In this document: positions 55,669 through 64,000 of the stretch, in pieces
How positions within the stretch are numbered: the first letter of the stretch is position 1
Layout of the letters: every line of letters begins with the position of its first letter
The notes under the pieces: generated by a model
Seen by the model: only the letters and a program-made list of their open reading frames with translations
Databases searched by the model: none
What the model was told of the DNA's origin: nothing
Source: JACZWL01 sp046756445
Lineage (GTDB): Bacteria > Pseudomonadota > Gammaproteobacteria > Steroidobacterales > Woeseiaceae
Assembly (NCBI GenBank): GCA_046756445.1
Contig: JBHHWI010000001.1
Span: 1 to 64,000, forward strand
DNA length: 64,000 nt
Direction: 5' to 3'
Translations under genes and position numbers: made by a program

Positions 55669-58408
55669 AGGCCGGCCAATATTGGTTGTCAAGCTTCAAT
55701 GTGATGACTTCTGCCGCGCCATTCCATGTGATTGTCTTCAGGCGCACCGACGTCCTGTCCCGCTTGCCCCGGACGACGTCGACGAATGTCTGCAAATCCG
55801 GTGTTGCCCTGTCGTCCACTTCGACGATCCGTCGTCCCGCCCACAATCCGTAACGGGTCGCGGGAGACCCGTAGCTGAAGAACGCCACATACACGCCGTA
55901 CGGACTGATACTCCGTTGCGCGGCCATCGCCCGGTGCGGGTCCTGCAGCAACGCGCCAGCCCAGGATACTGCGCGTTGCAATCCCAGCCCGTCCAGTGCA
56001 ACGGTCTCGATTTCGAGGTCGTGCCGGGCGTCGTCTCGCCAGATCGTTACCGCGACTTCCGGCTTCTGAACGGCGCGCTCGAGCTCGCGAAACGTCGTAA
56101 CCAACCGACCGTCGATCGCCAGGATCATGTCGCCGTTGCGCAGCTTTCCGGCAGCCGGCGATCCGGCGACGATGCGGCTTATGCTCAACACGCGCCGGCC
56201 TTGCGCGTCGTAGTCCTCCAGTCTCGACAGCCACTCCTCGTCCAGACCCAGTTTGCGTGCCGCAAACAGCGGGGCATACGCAACTTCCGTTTCCAGGGAA
56301 TAAAGCGGCTTGCCTTCGCGCACCAGGTCGACCAGTTCGGCGACCAGATCGCTCCCGATGCCGCGATTAAACTGACCGGAATCGTTGCCCGTCTGATACG
56401 AAAAACTGGACCACAGACCGGACACGTGCCCGCGCTTATCGAGCAGCACGCCGTCGACATCCGCCGGCGCATTAACGAGTGCAATTCCTTCGAGGTTCGA
56501 ATCCCGAAACCGCAGCGTCCGTGACAGCGGCAGCGTCAATGGATCAACTGACGAGACCGTGCTTGCCTGATGCACGAGTTGGTGGTCACCTCTGAGTCCA
56601 ACGACCCAGACCTCGTCTCCGGGTTCGACACCCTCCGTATTGAACATGCCTGACTTGACGGGAGTGTCTCCGATAGACCGGGGATCATAGGAAACCATCG
56701 CCAGGTTATGCAGCGGGTGAACATAGACAACCCGCCCGGGAACTTCCAGGGAGCCGGCAAAGGTAATGGTCACATCCCCCATTGCGACCGGCACCGTGTT
56801 TCTGTCGACCACGACGAAGCCCCGTTCGGTGTCGACGATCAGGCCGGTGCCGTAGTAATGCCGGTCGGCCACGCCTGACACCGTATAGGGCAGGTCGAAA
56901 TTCACGACCACAAGCGACGGCACTATCTTTCGAACCCTTGGATCGCTGTGGCCATTGAACCGCGTGCTGCCCGATTCGGTCTGCGAGCTGCCGGGGCCCG
57001 GTGCCAGGTCCCTGCAGGGCCAGATCCCTGTGGAATCATCCCGCCGACAGTGCCGCGCCGGGAACCATCTCCTGTCCATCTCGAATGAACGCACGATACT
57101 GTTACGCGGGTCTTCAATCGTCTTGTAGCGGATAGTCGTCTTGTCGCGATCACCAAGACCGTTCAGGATCTCTTCGAGGTCGACGATGCTTGCGACAGCC
57201 TCGCCGCCTATCTCGGTGATGACCGCACCGCGCGGAATTGCGGATCTCGAAAGCGCGTAGCCGGGGTTGGCAACATATACGCCGCTCACCGAACGGTTGT
57301 AATGGCGCGCCTGCTGATACGAAAGGTCGTGAACAATTGCATCGCCGAATTCAACGTACTCGGCGGGAGAAATGGCGTGAAGGTCGCCGACCAGTACGTG
57401 TTCGGTTACCCTGCGCCCGCCCCTTTCGACTTCGATCGTGATTTCATTGCCGACGTTATCATCGAGGATTGTGGCCAACGGCACGAATTCGCTGATGAGC
57501 TCGCCGTTGATTCGGATCAGTATGTCACCCGGTGCCAGTTTGCCGGCCGAATCGGAATCGGGAATGACCTGCGCTACCGTGAGCATACCGGTCTGGTCCG
57601 GGTTCGTTGTGCGGGCAAGCTGCTCAATGTCTTCCGACAGTCCGAGTCGTCGCAGCTCGTCGTAGGCCTTGCGCTCAAACACGGATTGCAGCGTGCCGCG
57701 AGACACGGGTTTGCCTGCCTGCAGCAACTTCAATGCACGATCGATTCTGTCCAGCGGCAGGAAGAAGCTGCTCGCGGCCGAGTTATTGGCGCCGGCGTTA
57801 AGCGCAATCACCTCGCCCTCGATATTGACCACCGGCGATCCGGAAGAGCCACCGGACGTGCCCGAGGCAGCCTGAAAATAAAATGTATTGAAGTCGTTGT
57901 ACTTGCCCCGACCGTAGTCCGGTGCCTTACGGTCGAGGCGCGCGATCGTCCCGGAAAGAATCGACAGTTGCTCGCCGGCATCGTTGCCGACGACTCGAAT
58001 CTCGCGACCGATGCTGGCTGCACCCGGTGCGAGCGGCAGCTCGGTCGGCTCTATGTATCGTAACTCGCCCGGATCGTATCCGAAAAAACCGAAGTCATGC
58101 ACCGGGTCGCGGTAAATCGGTGTTAAGCGCACTTCCTCGTTATTGACGAAAATCGCTTCCGCCACAACCGGTCCGGGCGTCACGACGTGCCGGTTCGTCA
58201 GAATCAGGCCGCGTTTTGCATCGACGACGAAGCCCGTCGCCTGCGTCGAGGAATTCCACTCGGTATCGAATGCGCGGGTGCTGTCAACGCGGATGGAGAC
58301 GACGCCCGACGAAATCCGCTCCAGCGTGCCGACCCACGCCGGCTTTTCGCCGAAGCACGGCGACGTCGCGCAAACCGCGACAATAGTGAGAATAACTTTC
58401 CCTTTCAT
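55619..58408 (-). CDS. Large HtrA-type protease with an active and a degenerate protease domain
   Basis: The 929-aa exported protein (signal ending CFGEKPA) has an N-terminal trypsin domain with an intact triad: His74 (LTNRHVV), Asp105 (VHDFGFFGYD) and Ser189 (GGSSGSPVV). PDZ modules follow. A second trypsin-like domain (about 520-700) lacks the triad: VVDRNTV has Asn for His, HPLHNLAMVSYD has Asn for Asp, and no GxSG follows. More PDZ segments complete it. This double-domain layout resembles yeast Nma111 and plant Deg7 rather than DegP/DegS. Confidence 0.85.
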   Translation of the reverse strand: MKGKVILTIVAVCATSPCFGEKPAWVGTLERISSGVVSIRVDSTRAFDTEWNSSTQATGFVVDAKRGLILTNRHVVTPGPVVAEAIFVNNEEVRLTPIYRDPVHDFGFFGYDPGELRYIEPTELPLAPGAASIGREIRVVGNDAGEQLSILSGTIARLDRKAPDYGRGKYNDFNTFYFQAASGTSGGSSGSPVVNIEGEVIALNAGANNSAASSFFLPLDRIDRALKLLQAGKPVSRGTLQSVFERKAYDELRRLGLSEDIEQLARTTNPDQTGMLTVAQVIPDSDSAGKLAPGDILIRINGELISEFVPLATILDDNVGNEITIEVERGGRRVTEHVLVGDLHAISPAEYVEFGDAIVHDLSYQQARHYNRSVSGVYVANPGYALSRSAIPRGAVITEIGGEAVASIVDLEEILNGLGDRDKTTIRYKTIEDPRNSIVRSFEMDRRWFPARHCRRDDSTGIWPCRDLAPGPGSSQTESGSTRFNGHSDPRVRKIVPSLVVVNFDLPYTVSGVADRHYYGTGLIVDTERGFVVVDRNTVPVAMGDVTITFAGSLEVPGRVVYVHPLHNLAMVSYDPRSIGDTPVKSGMFNTEGVEPGDEVWVVGLRGDHQLVHQASTVSSVDPLTLPLSRTLRFRDSNLEGIALVNAPADVDGVLLDKRGHVSGLWSSFSYQTGNDSGQFNRGIGSDLVAELVDLVREGKPLYSLETEVAYAPLFAARKLGLDEEWLSRLEDYDAQGRRVLSISRIVAGSPAAGKLRNGDMILAIDGRLVTTFRELERAVQKPEVAVTIWRDDARHDLEIETVALDGLGLQRAVSWAGALLQDPHRAMAAQRSISPYGVYVAFFSYGSPATRYGLWAGRRIVEVDDRATPDLQTFVDVVRGKRDRTSVRLKTITWNGAAEVITLKLDNQYWPAYEIRRTEDGWQRIDIG

Positions 58409-58430
58409 ACTCTTCTGGACTCGGAGAATT

Positions 58431-59915
58431 CTATCCGGTTCCCTCTCCCGTCGGCGGCCTGTAGGCGAGATCCAGATTCCTCGCGGCCTTCACGTCGTCC
58501 AGCCGCCGCACAGGCATGCGGTGCGGCGCGTCCTTGTGACCCGCCGATCCGCTCTTTGCATCCTCGGCAATCTCGATCATCGCGTCAACGAACCGGTCGA
58601 GGATTTCCCTGGTTTCTGTCTCGGTCGGCTCAATCAGCAGGCATTCGGGAACGAGCAGTGGAAAATAGGTCGTTGGCGCATGGAAGCCATGGTCCAGCAG
58701 CACCTTGGCGACATCCATCGCCGTGAGATCGATCGATTGCGCCTCCGCCTTCAGCGTAATGATGAACTCGTGGCTTGCTCTGCGCTGGGGAAATGCGGGT
58801 TCGAAGCCGGCAGCTTTGAGGCGGGCCTGAAGGTAGTTTGCGTTCAGCGTCGCGAATTCGGCGATCCGACGCATGCCATCCCGCCCCACGATGCGCATGT
58901 AGACGTAGGCGCGCAGCAGCACGCCGGCGTTACCCATGAAGCCCGAGAGTCGGCCTATGCTTTGCGGCAGATCATCTTCGGTCAACCAGTCGAAGAAAAC
59001 CTCGCCATCCACCTCGGTTCTGCCGACCACCGGCACCGGCATGTACGGCAGCAGGCGCTCGCCGACGCCCACGGCGCCGGAGCCGGGGCCGCCACCGCCA
59101 TGCGGTGTCGAGAAGGTCTTGTGGAGATTCAGGTGGATGACGTCGAAACCCATGTCGGCGGGGCGGGCCTTGCCGAGGATCGCATTCAGGTTGGCGCCGT
59201 CGTAATACAGAAGTCCACCGGCGTCGTGCACCAGTTTCTGGATTTCCAGAATCCTTCGTTCGAACACGCCGAGCGTAGACGGATTGGTAAGCATTATGCC
59301 GGCCGTGTTGGGTCCCAGCGCCTCATCGAGCGCCTTGACATCGACATCGCCATGCTCGCTTGTCGGCACCTCACGAACAACGCAGCCGCACATCGTCGCC
59401 GTGGCCGGGTTCGTGCCGTGCGCCGCGTCCGGGACGATGATCTCGTTACGTTCGTGATCGCCCCGCGCACGGTGATACGCGCGAATCATCGCCACGCCGG
59501 CCAGCTCTCCCTGTGCCCCGGCCATCGGCGTCAGGGAAACGCCTTTCATGCCGGTGACCGCCTTCAGCATTTGCTGAAGCTCGTACATGCACTCGAGAAA
59601 GCCCTGGCCGTGGCTTGCCGGAGCCAGCGGGTGCCGGTTTGCGAAGCCCGGCAACAATGCGAGCGCATTGCAGATCCTGGGGTTGTATTTCATCGTGCAT
59701 GATCCGAGCGGATAGAAGTGCGTGTCTATCGAGAAATTCTGCTGGGACAATCTGGTGAAATGCCTCAGGACCTGCAGTTCCGACACCTCGGGCAACAGAG
59801 CCGGTTCATCCCGCAGAAACGGATCCGGAATACCGGCTTCACCGGGCTGCCGTGGAGCCTGGGCGATAGCCCTGCGGCCGGGTCGCGATTTCTCGAAGAT
59901 CAGTGGCTCACCCAT
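58431..59915 (-). CDS. gcvPB: Glycine dehydrogenase (decarboxylating) subunit 2
   Basis: This 494-aa C-terminal half of the split P-protein carries the PLP Lys in [16 protein letters not shown]. Other blocks are [14 protein letters not shown] and [11 protein letters not shown]. With GcvPA it decarboxylates glycine and passes the aminomethyl group to the lipoyl arm of GcvH. It is the last gene of the gcv operon, 6 bases after tpx. A trypsin/PDZ gene follows 22 bp downstream on the same strand. Confidence 0.97.
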   Translation of the reverse strand: MGEPLIFEKSRPGRRAIAQAPRQPGEAGIPDPFLRDEPALLPEVSELQVLRHFTRLSQQNFSIDTHFYPLGSCTMKYNPRICNALALLPGFANRHPLAPASHGQGFLECMYELQQMLKAVTGMKGVSLTPMAGAQGELAGVAMIRAYHRARGDHERNEIIVPDAAHGTNPATATMCGCVVREVPTSEHGDVDVKALDEALGPNTAGIMLTNPSTLGVFERRILEIQKLVHDAGGLLYYDGANLNAILGKARPADMGFDVIHLNLHKTFSTPHGGGGPGSGAVGVGERLLPYMPVPVVGRTEVDGEVFFDWLTEDDLPQSIGRLSGFMGNAGVLLRAYVYMRIVGRDGMRRIAEFATLNANYLQARLKAAGFEPAFPQRRASHEFIITLKAEAQSIDLTAMDVAKVLLDHGFHAPTTYFPLLVPECLLIEPTETETREILDRFVDAMIEIAEDAKSGSAGHKDAPHRMPVRRLDDVKAARNLDLAYRPPTGEGTG

Positions 59916-59921
59916 GCTCGA

Positions 59922-60437
59922 TTACTCTTCTATCCTTTGGCCCAGCGCCAGGTACGCCGCCTTGTAATTCGGTTCCTGTCCGATGTCGTCTATCTGCTCC
60001 CGGTGTACGACCGTGTTGTTTTCGTCGAGCACGACAACCGCTCTGGAAAACATGCCTGCAAGCGGCCCTTCCATGATTTGCACGCCATAGTTTTCGCCGA
60101 AGCCCATATGACGTATCGCTGATAATCCGACAACCCGCTTCAGTGAATGCTTGTCACGAAACCTCGCGTGCGCAAATGGCAAATCATAGGAGATCATCAG
60201 CTCCGCGATGTCGTCGAAGTCCTTGGAATACCTGTCGAACGCGATGACTGACGCCGCGCATACCGGCGTGTCGATGCTGGGGAAGATATTGAAAATCTTG
60301 CGCAGGCCGAGCCAGTTCGCGAGCGTGACGTCCTTCAGCTCCGTGTTTACCAGCGAGAAGTCCGGCGCCCTGCTGCCGACCGTCGGTAGCTCTCCGTGAG
60401 TCCGGTACGTCCCGCCCTGGTACCTTATCCTGGCCAT
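59922..60437 (-). CDS. tpx: Tpx-family thiol peroxidase lacking the resolving cysteine
   Basis: The 171-aa atypical peroxiredoxin has peroxidatic Cys60 in PSIDTPVCAAS. In E. coli Tpx the resolving cysteine follows the motif DLPFAxxRF; here the sequence is DLPFAHARFRDKH, with Arg94 in its place, and Cys60 is the only cysteine in the protein. It must therefore use an external thiol or be altered in function. It is inserted between gcvPA (3-base gap) and gcvPB (6-base gap), so it is expressed with glycine cleavage. Confidence 0.9.
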   Translation of the reverse strand: MARIRYQGGTYRTHGELPTVGSRAPDFSLVNTELKDVTLANWLGLRKIFNIFPSIDTPVCAASVIAFDRYSKDFDDIAELMISYDLPFAHARFRDKHSLKRVVGLSAIRHMGFGENYGVQIMEGPLAGMFSRAVVVLDENNTVVHREQIDDIGQEPNYKAAYLALGQRIEE

Positions 60438-60440
60438 CGC

Positions 60441-61814
60441 TCAGGCGCTCTTTACATTGCCGGCGTTCATGATTTCCCGCAGGGCCGTTGCGTATGACTC
60501 AAGGTCTGCCTGCGTCTTGGTTTCCGTTGCACAGACCAGCAAGGCGTTACCGAGCTCGGGAAAATCTTTCGACAGGTCAATGCCTCCGAGGATGTCCCTG
60601 ACTGCCAGCGCCTCCAGCACCGGACAGACGGGGCGGTCCAGACGGAGCCCCGCCTCGTGAAAATGCGGTCCGGCAAAAAGCGGCTCCACACCGTCAATCT
60701 GCGTGAGCAGGCCGATCAGCTCCGCCGTACGACGGTGCGATGCGAGCGCCACGCTGGACAGGCCCCGATGTCCCAGCAGAGACATGTATATCGTAGCTGC
60801 CGTGACCATGAGCCCCTGGTTCGTGCATATGTTCGATGTCGCCTTGGAGCGCCGGATATGCTGCTCCCGTGCCTGCAAGGTGAGGGTGTAACCGCTGTTG
60901 CCGTCGAGGTCGGTGGTGCGCCCGACGATGCGGCCCGGCATCTGCCGCACCAGCCTTTGCTTGCAGGCCATGATCCCGAAGTAGGGGCCGCCGGAGGACA
61001 GCGGCACGCCAAGCGGCTGCCCTTCGCCGCAGGCGATGTCGGCGCCTTCGGTCCCCCAGTCACCCGGCGCATTGAGAATCGCAAGTGAAGTCGGATTCAC
61101 AATCGCGATAACGAACGCTCCCCGAGAATGCGCCCAGTCGGTAATCCGGTCGATTCTCTCGAGCGTGCCGAAAAACGACGGCTGCTGAATGACGACGGCG
61201 ACGGGCGCTTCGGTGTCATCCAGGCAATCCACATCCGTCGTGCCGGTTGTGGCGTCTAGCTGCATACGATCGAAGGTCAGCCCCTGACTGCCGGCGATCG
61301 CTGTCGCTACCTTCTGATAGACGGGCGTGACTCCAGAGGAGAGCAGGACGCGTCTGGACGTTGCGGCCCGATTCGCCCTGACGGCCATCAGTGCGGCTTC
61401 GGCGAGCGCCGAGGCACCGTCGTACAGCGATGCATTGCTGGCATCCAGACCGGTAAGGCCTGTGATCATCGTCTGGTATTCGTATATCGTCTGCAGCGTT
61501 CCCTGGCTCGCCTCGGCCTGGTACGGCGTATAGGCGCTGTAGAACTCTCCGCGCGTCGCAATATCCCAGACCACAGCCGGAATGTGATGTTCGTAGGCTC
61601 CGGCACCGATGAACGAGAGCGGTAATCCGTCCCGCGCCGCACGGGCATGCATCAGACGGGCGATCTCCATTTCGGTCAGCGCTTCGGGTACGCCGTCGAG
61701 ATCATCGATCAGAAGCTCGGCCGGAATCTCTTCGAAAAGATCCTCGATCCTCGACGCACCGATCGCGTCCAGCATCTCTCTTACGTCTTGTTCGGTATGC
61801 GGTATGAATGGCAT
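60441..61814 (-). CDS. gcvPA: Glycine dehydrogenase (decarboxylating) subunit 1
   Basis: The N-terminal half of the split P-protein has 457 aa from ATG 61814 ([15 protein letters not shown]), with GGTG about 10 nt upstream; a GTG at 61838 overlapping the gcvH stop is the alternative. Motifs are [52 protein letters not shown] and [15 protein letters not shown]. It works as a heterotetramer with GcvPB. Confidence 0.97.
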   Translation of the reverse strand: MPFIPHTEQDVREMLDAIGASRIEDLFEEIPAELLIDDLDGVPEALTEMEIARLMHARAARDGLPLSFIGAGAYEHHIPAVVWDIATRGEFYSAYTPYQAEASQGTLQTIYEYQTMITGLTGLDASNASLYDGASALAEAALMAVRANRAATSRRVLLSSGVTPVYQKVATAIAGSQGLTFDRMQLDATTGTTDVDCLDDTEAPVAVVIQQPSFFGTLERIDRITDWAHSRGAFVIAIVNPTSLAILNAPGDWGTEGADIACGEGQPLGVPLSSGGPYFGIMACKQRLVRQMPGRIVGRTTDLDGNSGYTLTLQAREQHIRRSKATSNICTNQGLMVTAATIYMSLLGHRGLSSVALASHRRTAELIGLLTQIDGVEPLFAGPHFHEAGLRLDRPVCPVLEALAVRDILGGIDLSKDFPELGNALLVCATETKTQADLESYATALREIMNAGNVKSA

Positions 61815-61837
61815 TCGGGTATCACCGTTCAGGAGCA

Positions 61838-62227
61838 CTAGGCGTCTATGCCGTCCAGAAGGGCCTGATAAGCATCGGGATCCATCGTGTTTTCTGCATC
61901 GCCCGATGGTTGCACACGAACGATCCAGCCATCCCCGTACGGGTCGGCATTGATTCTCTCAGGGTCATCCGCCAGATCCGCGTTCACTTCGAGGACGGAT
62001 CCGGAAACCGGTGCATAGACGTCCGCTGCGGCTTTCACGGACTCGACAACCGCCATGTCACCACCGGCCTCGATCGCCTGCCCCACCTCGGGCAACTCGA
62101 CATAGACCAGGTCACCTAGCGTGGATTGCGCGTGGTCCGTAATTCCCACCGTGATGCTGCCATCCTCTTCCTGGCGCAGCCACTCGTGTTCACTCGTGTA
62201 ACGCAGATCGCCTGGTAATTCGCTCAT
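61838..62227 (-). CDS. gcvH: Glycine cleavage system H protein
   Basis: The 129-aa lipoyl carrier protein has the lipoylation site Lys65 in [14 protein letters not shown]. The N-terminal [10 protein letters not shown] and central [13 protein letters not shown] are standard. It shuttles the methylamine intermediate between P, T and L proteins. Octanoylation would be done by LipB, encoded at 32.5 kb. Confidence 0.98.
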   Translation of the reverse strand: MSELPGDLRYTSEHEWLRQEEDGSITVGITDHAQSTLGDLVYVELPEVGQAIEAGGDMAVVESVKAAADVYAPVSGSVLEVNADLADDPERINADPYGDGWIVRVQPSGDAENTMDPDAYQALLDGIDA

Positions 62228-62241
62228 TCTTGTTCTCCCGG

Positions 62242-63336
62242 TTACTCAAGTTCGACACAGGATTTTCCGTTGCGCACGAAAGGCGGCCGTATGATTCTTG
62301 CAGCGAGCATTTTACCCCTCACCTCGACCGTTGCCCGTTCGTAGTTTCCGGCAGGCAGCCGCGCAAGCGCGATGGATCGCTGCAGCGTCGGCGAGAAGCC
62401 GCCGCTGGTGATTTCGCCGTCGCCGATTCCCTCGACGAAAACCCGCTGGCGATTTCGCAGAACTCCTCGATCCTCCAGCAGAAGGCCCGTGAATTTTCGC
62501 CTGTCCTTATTCTCACGGAGTCTGGACAAAGCGGCCCTGCCGATGAAATCCCGATCCTCGGGACCCCACGCAATCGTCCATCCGAGGCCGGATTCCAGCG
62601 GCGAAGTCGTCTCGTCCATGTCCGTGCCGTACAGATTCATGCCGGCCTCGAGACGCAATGTGTCGCGGGCACCGAGACCGCAGGGCGCAACCCCGGAATC
62701 GAGCAGTTGCTGCCATATTGCCTCGCTGTCGGCTGCCGGAATGACGATCTCCCAACCGTCCTCCCCCGTATAGCCCGTGCGCGCTACGAACCGGCTTCCT
62801 GCTTCGAGCCCGTAGAACGGTTTCAAGGCGAGTGCTGCATCACGCCATTCTTCAGGCACGACACCGGCCGCCAACTGCCGGGCGTGCGGTCCCTGCACGG
62901 CAATCATTGCCAGGTCCCCGCGCTCGTCGATGTCGACCGCACAGGCACGCGCCTGCCGCGTGATCCAGGCAATATCCTTGTCCCGGGTCGCGGAATTGAC
63001 GACCATACGATAACGGACGGGTTCCAGAGAATAGACGATCAGGTCATCGATCACGCCACCGTCGTCGTTCAACATGCAGGTGTACAGCGCTTTGCCCCTG
63101 TCAGCCAGTCTTGCGACGTCGTTGGCCAGGAGATGACGCAGAAACTCCATCGCTTTTTCGCCGTGTATGTCGACGACAGTCATGTGCGAGACGTCGAACG
63201 CACCCGCATGATTTCGTACGGCGTGGTGTTCTTCGATTTGCGAACCATAATGCAGCGGCATGTCCCAGCCGCCGAAGTCGACCATGCGCGCGCCCGCCTC
63301 TACATGTCTGGCATAAAGTGGCGTTTGCTGTCCCAT
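62242..63336 (-). CDS. gcvT: Glycine cleavage system T protein (aminomethyltransferase)
   Basis: The 364-aa folate-binding protein releases ammonia and transfers the methylene group to THF. Motifs are [44 protein letters not shown] and the folate site [12 protein letters not shown] with [18 protein letters not shown]. It is the first gene behind the glycine riboswitch and terminator, giving the order gcvT-gcvH-gcvPA-tpx-gcvPB. Confidence 0.98.
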   Translation of the reverse strand: MGQQTPLYARHVEAGARMVDFGGWDMPLHYGSQIEEHHAVRNHAGAFDVSHMTVVDIHGEKAMEFLRHLLANDVARLADRGKALYTCMLNDDGGVIDDLIVYSLEPVRYRMVVNSATRDKDIAWITRQARACAVDIDERGDLAMIAVQGPHARQLAAGVVPEEWRDAALALKPFYGLEAGSRFVARTGYTGEDGWEIVIPAADSEAIWQQLLDSGVAPCGLGARDTLRLEAGMNLYGTDMDETTSPLESGLGWTIAWGPEDRDFIGRAALSRLRENKDRRKFTGLLLEDRGVLRNRQRVFVEGIGDGEITSGGFSPTLQRSIALARLPAGNYERATVEVRGKMLAARIIRPPFVRNGKSCVELE

Positions 63337-63354
63337 TCTTGCTCCCGGCGTTCA

Positions 63355-63405
63355 CAAACAAAGAAGGCGGCGGATCGAATCCCATGAACAATTCGATCTG
63401 CCGCC
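63355..63405 (-). terminator. Riboswitch expression platform: intrinsic terminator before gcvT
   Basis: On the minus strand two 15-nt arms (63391-63405 and 63366-63380) form a near-perfect hairpin (GGCGGCAGATCGAAT with one internal mismatch), followed directly by the U-rich TTCTTTGTTTG. It lies between the second glycine aptamer and gcvT, so it is the likely on/off element: glycine binding should disfavour this hairpin. Confidence 0.75.
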
Positions 63406-63585
63406 CCTCTGTCCGGTAACCTGAGAGATCGCGCCGCGTGTCTCGCCAGGCGGCTGCATTCCCCTTCGGTGGGCCAAAAGCTGCCTCTCTCCAGAGCTGA
63501 TCAGGATGTTCAGTCCGTCTGCCTGAGCGTTTCCGGGCGAGTTGCGCCTTCGGCGCCCCGTGTTACCGGGGTCTCTTCTGCACAC
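63406..63585 (-). promoter_or_regulatory. Tandem glycine riboswitch
   Basis: Two consecutive glycine aptamers are readable on the minus strand. Aptamer 1 (about 63505-63585) has GCAGAAGAGACC, CGCCGAAGGCGCAACTC and CGCTCAGGCAGACGGACTG. Aptamer 2 (about 63406-63495) has CTCTGGAGAGAGGCAG, CCACCGAAGGGGAA and ATCTCTCAGGTTACCGGACA. The CCGAAGG and CTCAGG elements recur in both, as in the classical cooperative class. It controls the gcv operon, turning it on with glycine. Confidence 0.93.
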
Positions 63586-63684
63586 CCTATGGATCAGTGG
63601 GCGCAATCATAGCCAAGTGTCTCGACAGTTGCCAGCAGCCCGCAAGCTCGTAACAATGCGGGCACAACGCGCGGGAGAATACCG

Positions 63685-64000
63685 ATGCCAATTAAGCCCC
63701 GACTTACTGTTTGCTTGATATTCCTCACAATTACATGCGTCCACGCGGCCCCGCCGGACGACTTCCATGCATTGCTCGATGAGGCCTGGGAGTGGCAACT
63801 CGTGCAATACCCTGTTTTCGCGTCATCCCTCGGCGATCGCCGTTTCAACGACCGGTGGGGCGACTCCAGTGTCGAGGCGATCCAGGCACGCCACGATCAG
63901 CGGCAGATGTTCCTCGATCGTCTGCGCGCGATCGATCCCGCGGCATTGAGCGATACCGATCAACTCAATTACGACTTGTTTCGCCGCGAGCTACAAAACG
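63685..64000 (+). CDS. DUF885 family protein, N-terminal part (runs off the window)
   Basis: The start is ATG 63685, with GGGAG about 9 nt upstream. The first ~20 residues are a Sec signal (LTVCLIFLTITCVHA). Then ALLDEAWEWQLVQYPVFASS, LGDRRFNDRW and LNYDLFRREL follow, the pattern of the DUF885 family of large secreted proteins with a metallopeptidase-like HEXXH further on. Only 105 codons are in the window, so catalytic residues cannot be checked. It is divergent from the gcv riboswitch. Confidence 0.8.
   Translation, partial: MPIKPRLTVCLIFLTITCVHAAPPDDFHALLDEAWEWQLVQYPVFASSLGDRRFNDRWGDSSVEAIQARHDQRQMFLDRLRAIDPAALSDTDQLNYDLFRRELQN

Noticed and set aside
58143..59702. 519-codon plus-strand open frame opposite gcvPB
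   Set aside because: Antisense shadow of a conserved gene, with His/Arg-rich low-information sequence and no plausible start signals.

Overview
The window reads as chromosomal DNA of a GC-rich gammaproteobacterium. Three things suggest this: the gene orders hemA-prfA-prmC-moeB, mreBCD-mrdA-rodA and lptD-surA-pdxA-rsmA-apaG-apaH; the MurU/AmgK muropeptide recycling pair beside lptD; and a split P-protein (gcvPA/gcvPB) glycine cleavage operon. I would place it outside the Enterobacterales, possibly among marine Woeseiales/Chromatiales-like lineages. That placement is inference, because no rRNA or marker tree is available here. Coding density is very high, and many neighbouring genes overlap by 1 to 17 bases.

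Layout. 1-6.1 kb (mostly minus): tRNA-Met, ychF, pth, rplY, prs, tRNA-Gln, lolB and a TPR protein. The ispE gene usually found between lolB and prs is absent. 6.2-13.8 kb: hemA-prfA, then a cysteine synthase and a cystathionine beta-synthase inserted before prmC-ppi-moeB, then a cupin. 13.9-19.5 kb: metH-metF behind an ArsR/methyltransferase regulator (SahR-like) with an AT-rich operator. 19.5-23.6 kb: gatCAB-hslO. 23.7-33.2 kb: the elongasome and envelope cluster mreBCD-mrdA-rodA-mltB-rlpA-dacA-ybeD-lipB. 33.2-35.7 kb: accessory DNA with two integron-type attC sites. 35.7-45.4 kb: murU-amgK, then divergent lptD-surA-pdxA-rsmA, apaGH and kmo. 45.4-47.8 kb: folA, thyA and lgt, with a MITE-like element between folA and thyA. 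47.8-58.4 kb: a thioredoxin-domain protein, an aminotransferase-sulfotransferase-aminotransferase operon, a sugar dehydrogenase/GFA/HAD operon, an M23 peptidase and a large two-protease-domain HtrA relative. 58.4-63.6 kb: a glycine riboswitch driving gcvT-gcvH-gcvPA-tpx-gcvPB. The window ends inside a DUF885 gene.

The most unusual part is 34.4-35.5 kb. Two ~104-bp repeats have the full attC architecture: R boxes, L boxes, spacers of 5 and 6 nt, and one extra base in L''. They point the same way as every gene around them. They bound a toxin-antitoxin cassette with its own promoter, and a small membrane-protein gene and a small lipoprotein/PH-domain pair lie on either side. No integrase lies in the window, so this looks like a sedentary attC cluster lacking an integrase (CALIN).

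Functionally the window combines translation and tRNA metabolism (pth, prfA, prmC, gatCAB, hemA), one-carbon and sulfur amino acid metabolism (metF, metH, gcv, folA, thyA, cysK, cbs), cell wall elongation and recycling, and outer-membrane biogenesis (lolB, lptD, surA, lgt). Several genes appear to use rare start codons; pdxA (CTG) and amgK (ATC) are the clearest cases.
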